48,447 nt of DNA from positions 1 through 48,447 of the forward strand of contig NZ_BCVI01000046.1 of assembly GCF_001591665.1 (NCBI RefSeq), in the 5' to 3' direction. Positions 33,992 through 41,916 of this stretch are shown here, piece by piece (the first letter of the stretch is position 1; each line of letters begins with the position of its first letter). The notes beneath the pieces are model-generated. The model was not told where the DNA came from. It ran no database searches and worked only from the letters and a program-made list of their open reading frames with translations. Source of the DNA: Neobacillus soli NBRC 102451 (GTDB taxonomy: Bacteria; Bacillota; Bacilli; Bacillales; Cytobacillaceae). The position numbers were made by a program, and so were the translations under genes.

Positions 33992-34082
33992 TTTACAACA
34001 CTTTCGGGTACTTACGACCTATCGTCTAGGACTTACTACATATATTCAGTTACTTACTACATATATCTCAACTTTTACGACA
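33992..34082. repeat. Four- to five-copy CTTACTACAT array, 21-bp period
   Basis: CTTACGAC at 34011, CTTACTAC at 34032, CTTACTAC at 34053 and TTTACGAC at 34074 are exactly 21 bp apart. A weaker TTTACAAC at 33992 is 19 bp from the first. CTACATATAT follows the middle two. It starts about 33 bp beyond the acyl-CoA synthetase stop codon and uses a different motif from the GCGAAT arrays. Confidence 0.75.
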
Positions 34083-34114
34083 TTTCCTGGAAGCCAATTT
34101 CCAAAACTAATTCC

Positions 34115-35650
34115 TTAGTCCAATTTACTACTTCCCACTTCCCTCATCCTCTGCCGCAGTTGATATTTTAGTATTTTCCCAGAGGCATTCCTTGGCAGCT
34201 GCTCCTCAATAAAGATTCGTCTTGGCACCTTATAGCCTGCTAGCTTTTGCCGGCAGAAGTTCCGCAATTCCTGCTCGTCAATCACTGCACCTTCTTTTGG
34301 GACGATGATTGCACAGACGGCCTCGCCCCAAACTTCATCAGGTATCCCAATAATAGCGGCATCGAGTACATCCGGATGCTCGAAAAGAACACCTTCAACC
34401 TCAACGGAGTAAACATTTTCCCCGCCTGAGATAATCATGTCCTTTTTTCGATCAACAAGTGTGATATAGCCTTCCTCATCAATCGTCGCTAAATCACCGG
34501 TATAAAGCCAGCCGCCCTTCAACGTGTTCCTGGTCTCCTCTGGCTTTTTATAATATTCCTTCATCACCATCGGGCTGCGCAGGATAAATTCCCCAATCAC
34601 ACCTGGCAACACATCGATCCCTTCTTCATTGACAACCCTTGTTTCTGTCATGAAAATTGGTTTTCCACCCTTGCCGAGATGTTGTTTATGTCCCTCCGGA
34701 TCAAGAAGAATTCCGCCAGGGCCTGCCTCAGTCAAGCCGCACAAGTTGTAAAACTGGTCGGTTTTAAAGAGCTGTATGCTTTTTTTGACAAGCTCAGGAG
34801 CCATTGGTGCTGCGCCGTAACCGACTCTCCTAATAGAAGATAAATCGTAATCGCCTGCATTCGGCACTTGGAGAAGAAAGTTATACATGGCGGGAACAGC
34901 AAAAAGATGGGTAATTTTATGCTCTTGAATCGCTTGGAGTGTTTTAACTGGATGAAAATCACGATGGATAATATGGGTGGCACCTAGTGCCACACCGGAA
35001 ATAAGGAAAAGGTTCAACTGGGCCGAGTGAAACAGCGGTGCGAGGTGAAGAATACGTTCATGCTGACTAATCTCCATATTAATTACAACGGAGATACCCA
35101 CTTTAAAAATTTGACTATGATTAAAAAGTGCTCCTTTAGGCTGGCCCGTTGTCCCGGAGGTGTACAGGATTTCTAAATCATCCAGCTCGGAAACCTCAAC
35201 GGCAGGCTCATTTATGTTTTCCGACAAAATCGTTTGGTATGAATAGTAGCCCGTTGTTTCAGGTTCACCAACGGTAATCACCAACCCGACCCCCGTACCT
35301 TGTTTCGCCTCAGCAATCGTTTGTTCAAATTCTTTATCACAGACAACAATGGCTGCGTCTGATTGTTCTAATATATAATGAACCTCAGTTGCAGTTAATC
35401 GGAAGTTTACGGGGACGGCAATCGCACCAATTTTGGCAGCGGCAAAAAAAGCAAACACAAAGTGGTCTGAGTTTTTCATCATCAAGGCAAGTTTGTCACC
35501 TTTGCTAACACCGTGCTCTAACAGGCCATGGGCAAGCTTGTTTACTTCTTCATTAAACCCACGGTACGTGTAGCTTCTGCCTTCACATTCGATAGCTAAT
35601 AATTCGGGAAACTTACGGGCACTTTGCGACAAGAGACTTCCGATATTCAT
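34115..35650 (-). CDS. Acyl-CoA synthetase (AMP-forming), sigma-54 regulated
   Basis: 511 residues. ANL motifs: LYTSGTTGQPKGALFNHSQ, CGLTEAGPGGILLD, LKGGWLYTGDLATIDEEGYITLVDRKKDMIISGGENVYS and the C-terminal QLPRNASGKILKYQLR with the adenylation lysine. It converts a free acid to acyl-CoA in the cytoplasm, providing substrate for the dehydrogenase encoded 230 nt downstream. A -24/-12 promoter lies 43 nt upstream of its ATG, and the sigma-54 activator gene is directly upstream, so induction by the activator is likely. Its exact substrate chain is unknown. Confidence 0.93.
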   Translation of the reverse strand: MNIGSLLSQSARKFPELLAIECEGRSYTYRGFNEEVNKLAHGLLEHGVSKGDKLALMMKNSDHFVFAFFAAAKIGAIAVPVNFRLTATEVHYILEQSDAAIVVCDKEFEQTIAEAKQGTGVGLVITVGEPETTGYYSYQTILSENINEPAVEVSELDDLEILYTSGTTGQPKGALFNHSQIFKVGISVVINMEISQHERILHLAPLFHSAQLNLFLISGVALGATHIIHRDFHPVKTLQAIQEHKITHLFAVPAMYNFLLQVPNAGDYDLSSIRRVGYGAAPMAPELVKKSIQLFKTDQFYNLCGLTEAGPGGILLDPEGHKQHLGKGGKPIFMTETRVVNEEGIDVLPGVIGEFILRSPMVMKEYYKKPEETRNTLKGGWLYTGDLATIDEEGYITLVDRKKDMIISGGENVYSVEVEGVLFEHPDVLDAAIIGIPDEVWGEAVCAIIVPKEGAVIDEQELRNFCRQKLAGYKVPRRIFIEEQLPRNASGKILKYQLRQRMREVGSSKLD

Positions 35651-35692
35651 TCAAGGACCCCCTTAATAAAAAATGATCTCCATCTTTTAATA

Positions 35693-35708
35693 TGCAATTT
35701 TTATGCCA
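35693..35708 (-). promoter_or_regulatory. Sigma-54 (-24/-12) promoter of acyl-CoA synthetase operon
   Basis: TTGGCAT-AAAAA-TTGCA on the minus strand; GG and GC are 10 bp apart as required for SigL/RpoN holoenzyme. The predicted start falls about 30 nt before the ATG at 35650. The neighbouring gene encodes a GAFTGA-type activator, which strengthens the call. Confidence 0.9.
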
Positions 35709-35799
35709 ATATTCAGAAAAGAGGTTATATAAGTTTTGTTGGGTGTAAAGCTACTCTATTAAGCCACTGTATGTTTTTCAATTACACACAAAGACCAAT

Positions 35800-35824
35800 A
35801 AGGTGTCCAGTAATTGGACACCTT
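35800..35824. promoter_or_regulatory. Inverted repeat: activator site and/or terminator
   Basis: AAGGTGTCCA-GTAAT-TGGACACCTT is a perfect 10-bp inverted repeat 6 nt after the activator stop codon and about 95 bp upstream of the -24 element. A short U-containing tract on the minus strand makes a weak terminator. The TGTCCA/TGGACA halves recur as TTTCCA-GTT-TGGACA before the second sigma-54 promoter, so it may be the upstream activating sequence. Confidence 0.6.
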
Positions 35825-35829
35825 CTATC

Positions 35830-37575
35830 CTAAATCGACAGTTTATATTTTTTTATTTTTTCATATAAACCCGACCGGCTGATTCCTAGTAGTTTTGCTG
35901 CCCTTACTTTATTCCCTTGCACTTGAACGAGTACCTTTTTGATTGCTTCACGTTCAGCAGTTTCTACAAGGGATACATTATGAGCTGGCTCCTTACTGGT
36001 AACCTGCTTCAATAAATAATCGGGAAGATCTTCGAATTTGATTTTTCCACTTTCTGCAAATGTCATCGCTCGTTCCATGACATTTCTTAGTTCGCGGACG
36101 TTACCGGGCCAATTATAATCTAGTAATATTTCTCGTGCAAGGTCCTCAATCCCAGTGATGCTTGTTCCTAAAATTTTGTTCATTTCAATCATGAACTGTC
36201 CAACTAAATGATCTATATCATAGATTCGTTCCCGGAGCGGCGGTATGTTTAACGAAATTACATTCAGGCGGTAATATAAATCCTCCCTAAATAATCCCCC
36301 TTTAACCATTTCTTCAAGGTTTCGATTGGTGGCAGCGATAATCCTCACATCAACCTGAATTCTTACCGTTCCACCTACCCGGTAAAACTCCCTCTCTTGA
36401 AGAACCCGCAGCAGCTTTGCTTGAAGCGCAAGGGACATATCGCCAATTTCATCTAGAAAAAGCGTGCCTCCATTGGCCAAATCAAACTTGCCAAGCTTCC
36501 CTTTTTGTCTCGCTCCGGTAAAGGCCCCTTCATCGTAGCCGAAAAACTCTGATTCTAGCAAATCCTCTGGTATTGCCGCGCAATTCACGACAATAAACTT
36601 CCCAAGGTTTCTTGCGCTGCTGTTATGAATCGCATGAGCAAATAACTCTTTCCCTGTTCCACTCTCGCCGCGGATAAGGATGGTCGACCTGCCTTTTGCG
36701 GCTTTGGCAGCACTTTTCTTCAATTTTTCCATATAGGGGTCGACGGTTGAAAGATGGTCCCAGGTGAACCTGGCAGATTCCGACTTCTGAAATTGCCGAT
36801 GATAAAAGTCCGCCTTATTTTCCGCTTTCTGCAGCTTTTTAAATAGTTCGCTCACCTCATTTAGTTGCCGGAACACCACCTTACCAATCGCTCCGATGAC
36901 TTTTCCATCCTCCATAATAGGAATTCGGTGGACAATATACTTTATGCCATTGATTTCTAGAAAGCCGCTCACCTCAGCTGTTTCTGATTCATAAACATTT
37001 TCTAAGTGAAGCTGCGGCAATACTTTTGAGGCAGGTTGATATAAAACTGTCTCTAATTGAAGATTGAATAATTCAAGCAGTGGAGGGCTGACCATCTGGA
37101 TGTTTTTCTTTTCATCCGTCATAACAATCCCATCAAAGGCATGGTCTAAAACTGTTTCCAGCGTTCTTTTTAAGATTTTTATCGTTTGTAATTCCTGGGA
37201 CGTTTGCAGCAATGACATCACCATATCTGTTTTCGTTAGAATGCCGACGACTAGGTCCTGTTCATCGATGATCACACCGGTTCCGACAGGGCTGTTTTTC
37301 ACGATCATTTCAATTTTTTCGTATGGTGTATCAATTGGCAGCGTTTCAACCTGTTTTTTTATGTATTTTTTGATTGGGCTTGTGAGGGGACACTCGTCTA
37401 AAACCATGTGTGACAAGCTGCTTCGAGTAAAAACACCAACCAGTTTACCGGCGGAGTCCGATACAGGCAGCAGGTTCCACTTCTTTCGGTACATGAGCCC
37501 AATTGCTTCTTTTAAAGTCGTTTCCTCGGTAACTATACAGTCCACTAGTGTAATGATATCCTTAAATTGGAGCAT
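35830..37575 (-). CDS. Sigma-54-dependent activator with CBS pair and PAS domain
   Basis: 581 residues. Two CBS motifs (about 8-60 and 72-125) come first and may bind an adenine nucleotide or derivative. A PAS domain follows (about 140-250, with AFDGIVMTDEKKNIQMVSPP). The AAA+ domain has Walker A IRGESGTGKELFAHAIH, the sigma-54 contact loop EGAFTGARQKG, Walker B GGTLFLDEIGDM and NWPGNVRELRNVMERA. A Fis-type helix-turn-helix ends the protein (NKVRAAKLLGISRSGLYEKIKKY). It activates SigL RNA polymerase. Two -24/-12 promoters nearby, before the synthetase and the SDR gene, are the probable targets, in a fatty-acid catabolic regulon. The signal is unknown. Confidence 0.95.
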   Translation of the reverse strand: MLQFKDIITLVDCIVTEETTLKEAIGLMYRKKWNLLPVSDSAGKLVGVFTRSSLSHMVLDECPLTSPIKKYIKKQVETLPIDTPYEKIEMIVKNSPVGTGVIIDEQDLVVGILTKTDMVMSLLQTSQELQTIKILKRTLETVLDHAFDGIVMTDEKKNIQMVSPPLLELFNLQLETVLYQPASKVLPQLHLENVYESETAEVSGFLEINGIKYIVHRIPIMEDGKVIGAIGKVVFRQLNEVSELFKKLQKAENKADFYHRQFQKSESARFTWDHLSTVDPYMEKLKKSAAKAAKGRSTILIRGESGTGKELFAHAIHNSSARNLGKFIVVNCAAIPEDLLESEFFGYDEGAFTGARQKGKLGKFDLANGGTLFLDEIGDMSLALQAKLLRVLQEREFYRVGGTVRIQVDVRIIAATNRNLEEMVKGGLFREDLYYRLNVISLNIPPLRERIYDIDHLVGQFMIEMNKILGTSITGIEDLAREILLDYNWPGNVRELRNVMERAMTFAESGKIKFEDLPDYLLKQVTSKEPAHNVSLVETAEREAIKKVLVQVQGNKVRAAKLLGISRSGLYEKIKKYKLSI

Positions 37576-37605
37576 CTCGTCACTCCTAACTATTTACATA
37601 CCTAT

Positions 37606-37635
37606 ATTATAGCAAAAATAAGCAACATTTTTGAA
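37606..37635 (-). promoter_or_regulatory. Sigma-A promoter of the sigma-54 activator gene
   Basis: TTCAAA, 18-nt spacer, TATAAT on the minus strand, about 30 nt upstream of the activator start. The -10 is perfect and the -35 matches four of six. Confidence 0.6.
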
Positions 37636-37648
37636 TATTTAAACAGTA

Positions 37649-37676
37649 TTGAAACATCTGTGGGAACTTTTATAGT
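37649..37676 (+). promoter_or_regulatory. Sigma-A promoter of zinc-ribbon gene
   Basis: TTGAAA, 16-nt spacer, TATAGT on the plus strand, about 46 nt before the ATG at 37723. Confidence 0.6.
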
Positions 37677-37722
37677 TTAAAATCGTAATTATTAGAGTAA
37701 TCAATTTAGAGGAGTGATTTTT

Positions 37723-37929
37723 ATGAGTGAAAAAGGCTGTATTAAATGTGGAGGTACAGAGACTGGAACGAAGGATGTGGCAATGACGGGCACGGGTCTA
37801 TCAAAAATGTTTGATGTTCAACATAACACCTTCACGGTCATTTTTTGCAAAAAATGTGGGTATTCCGAGTTTTATAATAAGAAAACATCCACAGCTTCCA
37901 ATATCGCAGACCTGTTCTTTGGCGGGTGA
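37723..37929 (+). CDS. Small zinc-ribbon nucleic-acid-binding protein (DUF2082-like)
   Basis: 68 residues from ATG 37723; GAGGAG lies 8 nt upstream, and the GTG three codons earlier overlaps that site. Two CxxC pairs, CIKCGG near residue 6 and CKKCGYSEFY near 43, should bind one zinc ion in a ribbon fold. The family, often annotated as nucleic-acid-binding zinc ribbon, is common in Firmicutes and has no known role. It is divergent from the sigma-54 activator gene and ends before a 12-bp hairpin. Confidence 0.85.
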   Translation: MSEKGCIKCGGTETGTKDVAMTGTGLSKMFDVQHNTFTVIFCKKCGYSEFYNKKTSTASNIADLFFGG

Positions 37930-37938
37930 TTGGTTGTA

Positions 37939-37974
37939 GTAACTGGGGAATTCCCGAAATGATTCCCCGGTTAC
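37939..37974 (+). terminator. 12-bp hairpin after zinc-ribbon gene
   Basis: GTAACTGGGGAA and TTCCCCGGTTAC pair with one wobble across a 12-nt loop, 10 nt after the stop. No U tract follows, so it may be a weak terminator. The IS605-like element starts about 20 nt later. Confidence 0.6.
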
Positions 37975-37994
37975 GGTACTCTCATTCATCTACT

Positions 37995-38247
37995 GACAAC
38001 TCCCACAGCTAAAGCAGTGGGGTTCTAGGGTATAGCGGCAAACTTGCTACCTAGTACACTTCTCAACGATACCCTTATCTTTCCTTGCGGATAGAGTTTC
38101 TATCGGAGCACTGGTGCACGTTCTCCTAGAACATTAACGGACGTATTGCGTATGCAAGACACTTCTCCAAGCAAGCCCTTTTGGACTCCTTGTGTGTTTA
38201 TCATTCCGACTTCTTTTGGGCATTGTCACGACCAATCAGGTTTGTGT
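37995..38247 (-). ncRNA. Possible omega-RNA region at the right end of the element
   Basis: In IS605-type elements the guide RNA overlaps the 3' end of tnpB and ends at the right boundary, where adjoining DNA serves as guide. Here the 250 nt after the broken tnpB is GC-richer than the flanks, lacks a gene and ends in the right-end hairpin. The predicted guide would start near 37994 and read into the zinc-ribbon side. Positional inference only. Confidence 0.35.
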
Positions 38248-39291
38248 TTAAGCTACAAACCAACGCAATGTTTTATTTGGCGAATGTTTTAATCGTTCTA
38301 TTTCATGATTATGCAATTTAACGAAGTTATTCCACCCGGCGCTGCATAAGTTTACATCAACGGAGTTTAGCGTTTCAGTGGTGTTTCCTATCAAAAAAGC
38401 GCTATATAAATCACGCTGGATACGAAATGTTCCAAAGTCATTCCATCGTTCCGAAAGCTGCTTCTTGGTGTATTCACAAGTGATATGATTAAACTGGCTT
38501 GCTTTTGTGACGTAGGTATCTATCTTCTTAACGAAGCGTCCTTGATAGCCTAGTTTTCGGTCAATAATTGTGAGGAGCATGGCTGGGGCATGGTTTGCGA
38601 TTGATTTTCCAAACCGTTTCTTGTGGTTGATCTTCCCATTCTTCTTGTTGCGGGTTGTTTTCTTTGTTCGCTTTTGAAGCGATTGAAACCTCATCGTTTC
38701 TACTCGCACATCCGAACCTAATGCAAGGATATCGTTCGCTAGTTTCTCATGCGATATTTTTCGCTGGACAGCGATTTTCCGATACAGTTCTTTCCGTATC
38801 GTACGAAGTTTTTTGTATTGGTTGGAGTAGTTCCATTGCAAGCGGCCTTTCTTAATCGTGCCATCTTTTTTGAAATTGTCGTTATTCGTCGCTCGCTTAG
38901 ACCGATCCATTGCTCGCTGAATACGTCTTACTTTTGAGTGATTTACATTACACTCTGGTGTGCGAGTTCACGAAGTTCAACAGAAGTTTCGCTACAAACT
39001 GCAATAGTAGAGGAACCAATGTCGATCCCTACACGTTTGGTTTCATCATTTGCAGCTTTTCGATTCCGTTTTGTTGGTGGATAGCCTTCTTTCGTTGGTC
39101 TTGGATTCATTCAGCAACACGCGATATTCCTTATCGGCTTTCACACGTTTATGACGTTTAATAGCTTCACCCAGGCAAGAGTTGTAGACTGAGCGTGCAA
39201 TCTTGAATTTTTTCTCTAATCGGTGTTTTTGCCAATCAGGAATATGTAGCGGAAATTCGATTGTATAGGTTGGTGTTGACCTTCTTGCCAT
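38248..39291 (-). pseudogene. tnpB: Frameshifted tnpB (RNA-guided nuclease family)
   Basis: The coding sequence starts at ATG 39291 (AAGGAG upstream) with ARRSTPTYTIEFPL and continues in that frame to about 39100. A frameshift moves to LNPRPTKEGYPPTKRNRK and the RuvC-I motif RVGIDIGSSTIAVCSE (about 39015). A second shift near 38970 leads to NVNHSKVRRIQRAMDRSKRA, then the long 38248-38910 frame with DVRVETMRFQSLQKR, a likely RuvC-II glutamate. The usual zinc-finger CxxC pairs near the C-terminus are not obvious, and the third acidic residue is uncertain (SVDVNL). The protein is inactive as read because of at least two frameshifts. Confidence 0.88.
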
Positions 39292-39750
39292 CGGTACCAG
39301 CTCCTTTCTAGTTACTCTTTTTCTGATTTTTAACGTCACTTTATCGTAATGCTCGACACATTTCCAGTAGCGAATACGAGATAGGAACATATATTCGCTA
39401 TACCTTAATTGTATCAACTTTAATAAATTTCTACAACAATTATTCGGAAATAAAGATTGTGATATTTTCAAATGCTTGAAGTACACAAATCTTTCGGTTT
39501 CTAATGGTACTCCGCATTTGACCTCACTCTCATCCCATGTTTAAAGACGGGCTAATGCCCTGCATGGGCTTTCCCGTTCGGAAAAGTCTGTAATTTTCAA
39601 CTTTGATATTTTGAAATTTTTACCTACTAGAAAAATTTTCAGATGTTCATAAATTCTTGCTTTAATGGACAAATATTTCAAATTCATGCTATTTTTGATT
39701 TGATACAAAGAAGTATCCATTATTCGATTAAACACATAGGAGCGATGATA

Positions 39751-40743
39751 GTGAAAAAAGCCAATCTCTGTTTTATCGGTGCAGGATTTCATGCATCAAC
39801 AAACATTTACCCTTCTGTTATTGAAGCAGGGGCAAATATAAAAGCGATTTCTACACGAAATATCGATCGTTCCAAAGCTGCTCTTCAACGCTTTGGAAGC
39901 AGTGGGACACCTTACGATGACTATAAAAAGATGTTACAAAATGAAGATTGTGACGGAGTTGTTGTGGTTGCTCAAGCTGAAGATCATCCTTCTCTAGTGC
40001 TAGATTGTATCAAAGCTGGTAAAAATGTGTATGTGGATAAGCCTCTCGGGATGAGTGCTGAGCAAGCGGCAGAAATTGCTGATGCTGCTGAACAAGCGGG
40101 TGTAACATTAATGGTTGGATTTATGAAACGTTATGCTCCTTGCTATACAAAGTTAAAAGAACTAATTACGAGCAGTAAACTAGGTACTGTGCGTTCCTTT
40201 CAAGCAAGATTTGCAGTGGATAGCACACCATTTTGCAAAAATGAAGAACAATTTATGAAGTTTGCCGCTATACATATTATTGATCTAGTACGCTATTTAT
40301 TTGGAGAAGTTATACAAGTTACTGGTTTTAAAAATAGTGACAATGAGTTTGTTTCTCATAGTATTTCTTTAAAGTTTGAAAATGGCGTCGTTGGTAGCCT
40401 TTATTTGGCAGGGATGACGGCTTGGTCGCGTGAAAGTGAAAATTTACTTGTGACGTTTGATAATGGATTTGCCTTGGCTGACGAAATTAATACGCTTACA
40501 GTTCATGAGTCACAAACATTTGATGATTTACCATGGAAATCGCTTAAAGAGGCAGGCATGGTATTTACACCCTCTGCTACACCTATGTCTGGAGCTTACA
40601 GAGACCTTTATTTACGAGGTTTCGTTGGAGAAATGATTCATTTTATTGACTGTTGTAATAGTGGTGAAACGCCAACATCAAATGGACGTGATAATGTAAA
40701 TACAATGGCACTCTGCGATCGTATTCTGTCTACGTTGCTGTAG
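39751..40743 (+). CDS. Gfo/Idh/MocA family oxidoreductase
   Basis: 330 residues from GTG 39751, with AGGAG 8 nt upstream; an ATG two codons earlier is too close to that site. The Rossmann start LCFIGAGFHASTNIYPSVIEAG binds NAD(P). The EKP-equivalent motif is VYVDKPLGMSAEQA, with Asp instead of the usual Glu. The C-terminal substrate domain has IHIIDLVRYLFGEV, which carries the conserved His/Asp pair. Members oxidise or epimerise sugars and inositols; the substrate is unclear. It lies alone beside the IS605-like element in AT-rich DNA and may have been acquired with it, which is speculative. Confidence 0.9.
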   Translation: MKKANLCFIGAGFHASTNIYPSVIEAGANIKAISTRNIDRSKAALQRFGSSGTPYDDYKKMLQNEDCDGVVVVAQAEDHPSLVLDCIKAGKNVYVDKPLGMSAEQAAEIADAAEQAGVTLMVGFMKRYAPCYTKLKELITSSKLGTVRSFQARFAVDSTPFCKNEEQFMKFAAIHIIDLVRYLFGEVIQVTGFKNSDNEFVSHSISLKFENGVVGSLYLAGMTAWSRESENLLVTFDNGFALADEINTLTVHESQTFDDLPWKSLKEAGMVFTPSATPMSGAYRDLYLRGFVGEMIHFIDCCNSGETPTSNGRDNVNTMALCDRILSTLL

Positions 40744-40745
40744 AA

Positions 40746-40775
40746 CAGCGAATTTTCAATTTTATCAGCGAATCG
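40746..40775. repeat. Two-copy TTTATCAGCGAAT repeat just after a stop codon
   Basis: CAGCGAAT occurs at 40746 and 40766, the second inside TTTATCAGCGAAT. This is the reverse complement of the motif in the 16202-16296 array. It begins 3 nt after the oxidoreductase stop codon. Confidence 0.55.
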
Positions 40776-40799
40776 AAAAAAGCAACAATCCATTAGAAA

Positions 40800-40841
40800 A
40801 AAGCCCTTAAAAGAAAGAGAAGGCCTGCACCTTCCCTTTCT
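40800..40841 (-). terminator. Terminator of SDR dehydrogenase gene
   Basis: AGAAAGGGAAGG and CCTTCTCTTTCT pair on the minus strand with one mismatch across a 6-nt loop, followed by TTTT and a later T6. Confidence 0.8.
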
Positions 40842-40847
40842 ATCGCA

Positions 40848-41615
40848 TTATTTCGGCTGCATCCGAATCGCCCCATCGAGCCGAATCGTTTCCCCATTCA
40901 GCATTGGATTTTCGATAATGCTTTGGACGAGCTGGGCGTATTCGCTTGGATATCCGAGTCTTGAAGGGAACGGTACCATTTTTCCAAGTGAATCCCTTGC
41001 TTCTTTCGGCAGTGTATCGAACATTGGTGTATGGAAAAGTCCTGGGGCGATCGTCATTACCCGAATCCCATGGCGGGCAAGCTCCCTGGCAATCGGCAGG
41101 GTCATTCCAACAATTCCACCTTTGGAGGCACTATATGCAGCCTGGCCAATTTGTCCGTCGTAGGCTGCAACCGAGGCGGTATTAATAATGACGCCTCGTT
41201 CGTTTTGATCATTCACTTCGTTGCTGCTCATTATTTCAGCCGCTATCCGAATCACATTGAAGGTGCCGATTAAATTAACATTAATAACTCTTGAAAAAAG
41301 GGATAGGTTATGGGCACCATTTCGTCCGAGCACCTTCTCCGCTATTCCAATCCCAGCACAGTTCACGACCGTATTTACCCCGCCCATAAATTCCGCCGCT
41401 TTATTGACTGCATCTTGGATGTCTCCTTCCTTCGTTACATCTGCTTTTAAAAATAAAACGGCTTCTCCTAATTCACGTTCAAGGCGCTTCCCATTTTCTT
41501 CTGATTGGTCAAAAATGACTGCCTTTCCGCCGTTTCCAACGATGTTACGAACTGTTGCCTCTCCTAACCCAGATGCCCCGCCCGTAACAATTGCATGACA
41601 TACTTTAATTTCCAT
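40848..41615 (-). CDS. SDR-family 3-hydroxyacyl-CoA dehydrogenase (type II-like)
   Basis: 255 residues. SDR motifs: cofactor loop TGGASGLGEATVRNIV, LKADVTKEGDI, NCAGIGIA (NNAG-like), active site SVAAYDGQIGQAAYSASKGG with Ser, Tyr and Lys, and the IAPGLFHTPMFDTLP segment. The long insertion GRNGAHNLSLFSRVINVNLIGTF is characteristic of HSD17B10-type 3-hydroxyacyl-CoA dehydrogenases that oxidise short and methyl-branched substrates. A -24/-12 promoter 40 nt upstream, and the nearby activator, place it in the same catabolic regulon as the synthetase at 35650, despite the genes and IS between them. Confidence 0.9.
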   Translation of the reverse strand: MEIKVCHAIVTGGASGLGEATVRNIVGNGGKAVIFDQSEENGKRLERELGEAVLFLKADVTKEGDIQDAVNKAAEFMGGVNTVVNCAGIGIAEKVLGRNGAHNLSLFSRVINVNLIGTFNVIRIAAEIMSSNEVNDQNERGVIINTASVAAYDGQIGQAAYSASKGGIVGMTLPIARELARHGIRVMTIAPGLFHTPMFDTLPKEARDSLGKMVPFPSRLGYPSEYAQLVQSIIENPMLNGETIRLDGAIRMQPK

Positions 41616-41654
41616 TCGATTTACCTCCTAAAATGAAATCCTATTAAAGTACCT

Positions 41655-41670
41655 TGCAAGTATGATGCCA
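41655..41670 (-). promoter_or_regulatory. Sigma-54 (-24/-12) promoter of SDR gene
   Basis: TTGGCAT-CATAC-TTGCA on the minus strand has the GG/GC spacing of 10 bp and differs from the 35693 promoter only in the 5-nt spacer. It sits 40 nt before the SDR start codon. Confidence 0.9.
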
Positions 41671-41722
41671 AAGGAAATTCACTATAGTTAGTATGTTGCA
41701 GATAGAACTAAAACCAAATGTG

Positions 41723-41737
41723 TTTCCAGTTTGGACA
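41723..41737. promoter_or_regulatory. Candidate activator binding site for SDR promoter
   Basis: TTTCCA-GTT-TGGACA, about 55 bp upstream of the -24 element, resembles the TGTCCA/TGGACA inverted repeat at 35800-35824 but has a shorter spacer. Tentative. The rest of 41616-41916 shows only a TATAAT at 41870, likely serving the GDSL gene. Confidence 0.4.
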
Positions 41738-41916
41738 TTCAATATAGAAAAGTGCCCAGATAATGAACAGATTAAGAAAATCCCAAACTACCTTCCTTCC
41801 AAATACATCATAGGACTTTTTGCGTATTTTGTAGAATTATATTTATTAAATATTCAAAAAACATAGGATTATAATAGAATTTGGTAGAAATAGTTTCATA
41901 ATAAGGGGGAATTTTT

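Larger units (their letters stand above)
37995..39590 (-). mobile_element. Degenerate IS200/IS605-family element (tnpB only)
   Basis: The unit is oriented on the minus strand and contains a broken tnpB but no tnpA (Y1 transposase). The right-end hairpin is CCCACAGC-TAAA-GCAGTGGG at 38002-38021. The left-end structure at 39534-39568 has CCCATG/CATGGG enclosing GGGC-TAAT-GCCC. Subterminal imperfect palindromes instead of terminal inverted repeats, and no target duplication, are typical of this family. It lies between the zinc-ribbon gene and an oxidoreductase gene. The exact ends are approximate. The region 39292-39533 upstream of tnpB holds no other gene that I can support. Confidence 0.8.

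Noticed and set aside
39541..39792. 83-residue minus-strand ORF between the IS left end and the oxidoreductase gene
   Set aside because: No ribosome site; it overlaps the better supported Gfo/Idh start and the IS left-end hairpin.
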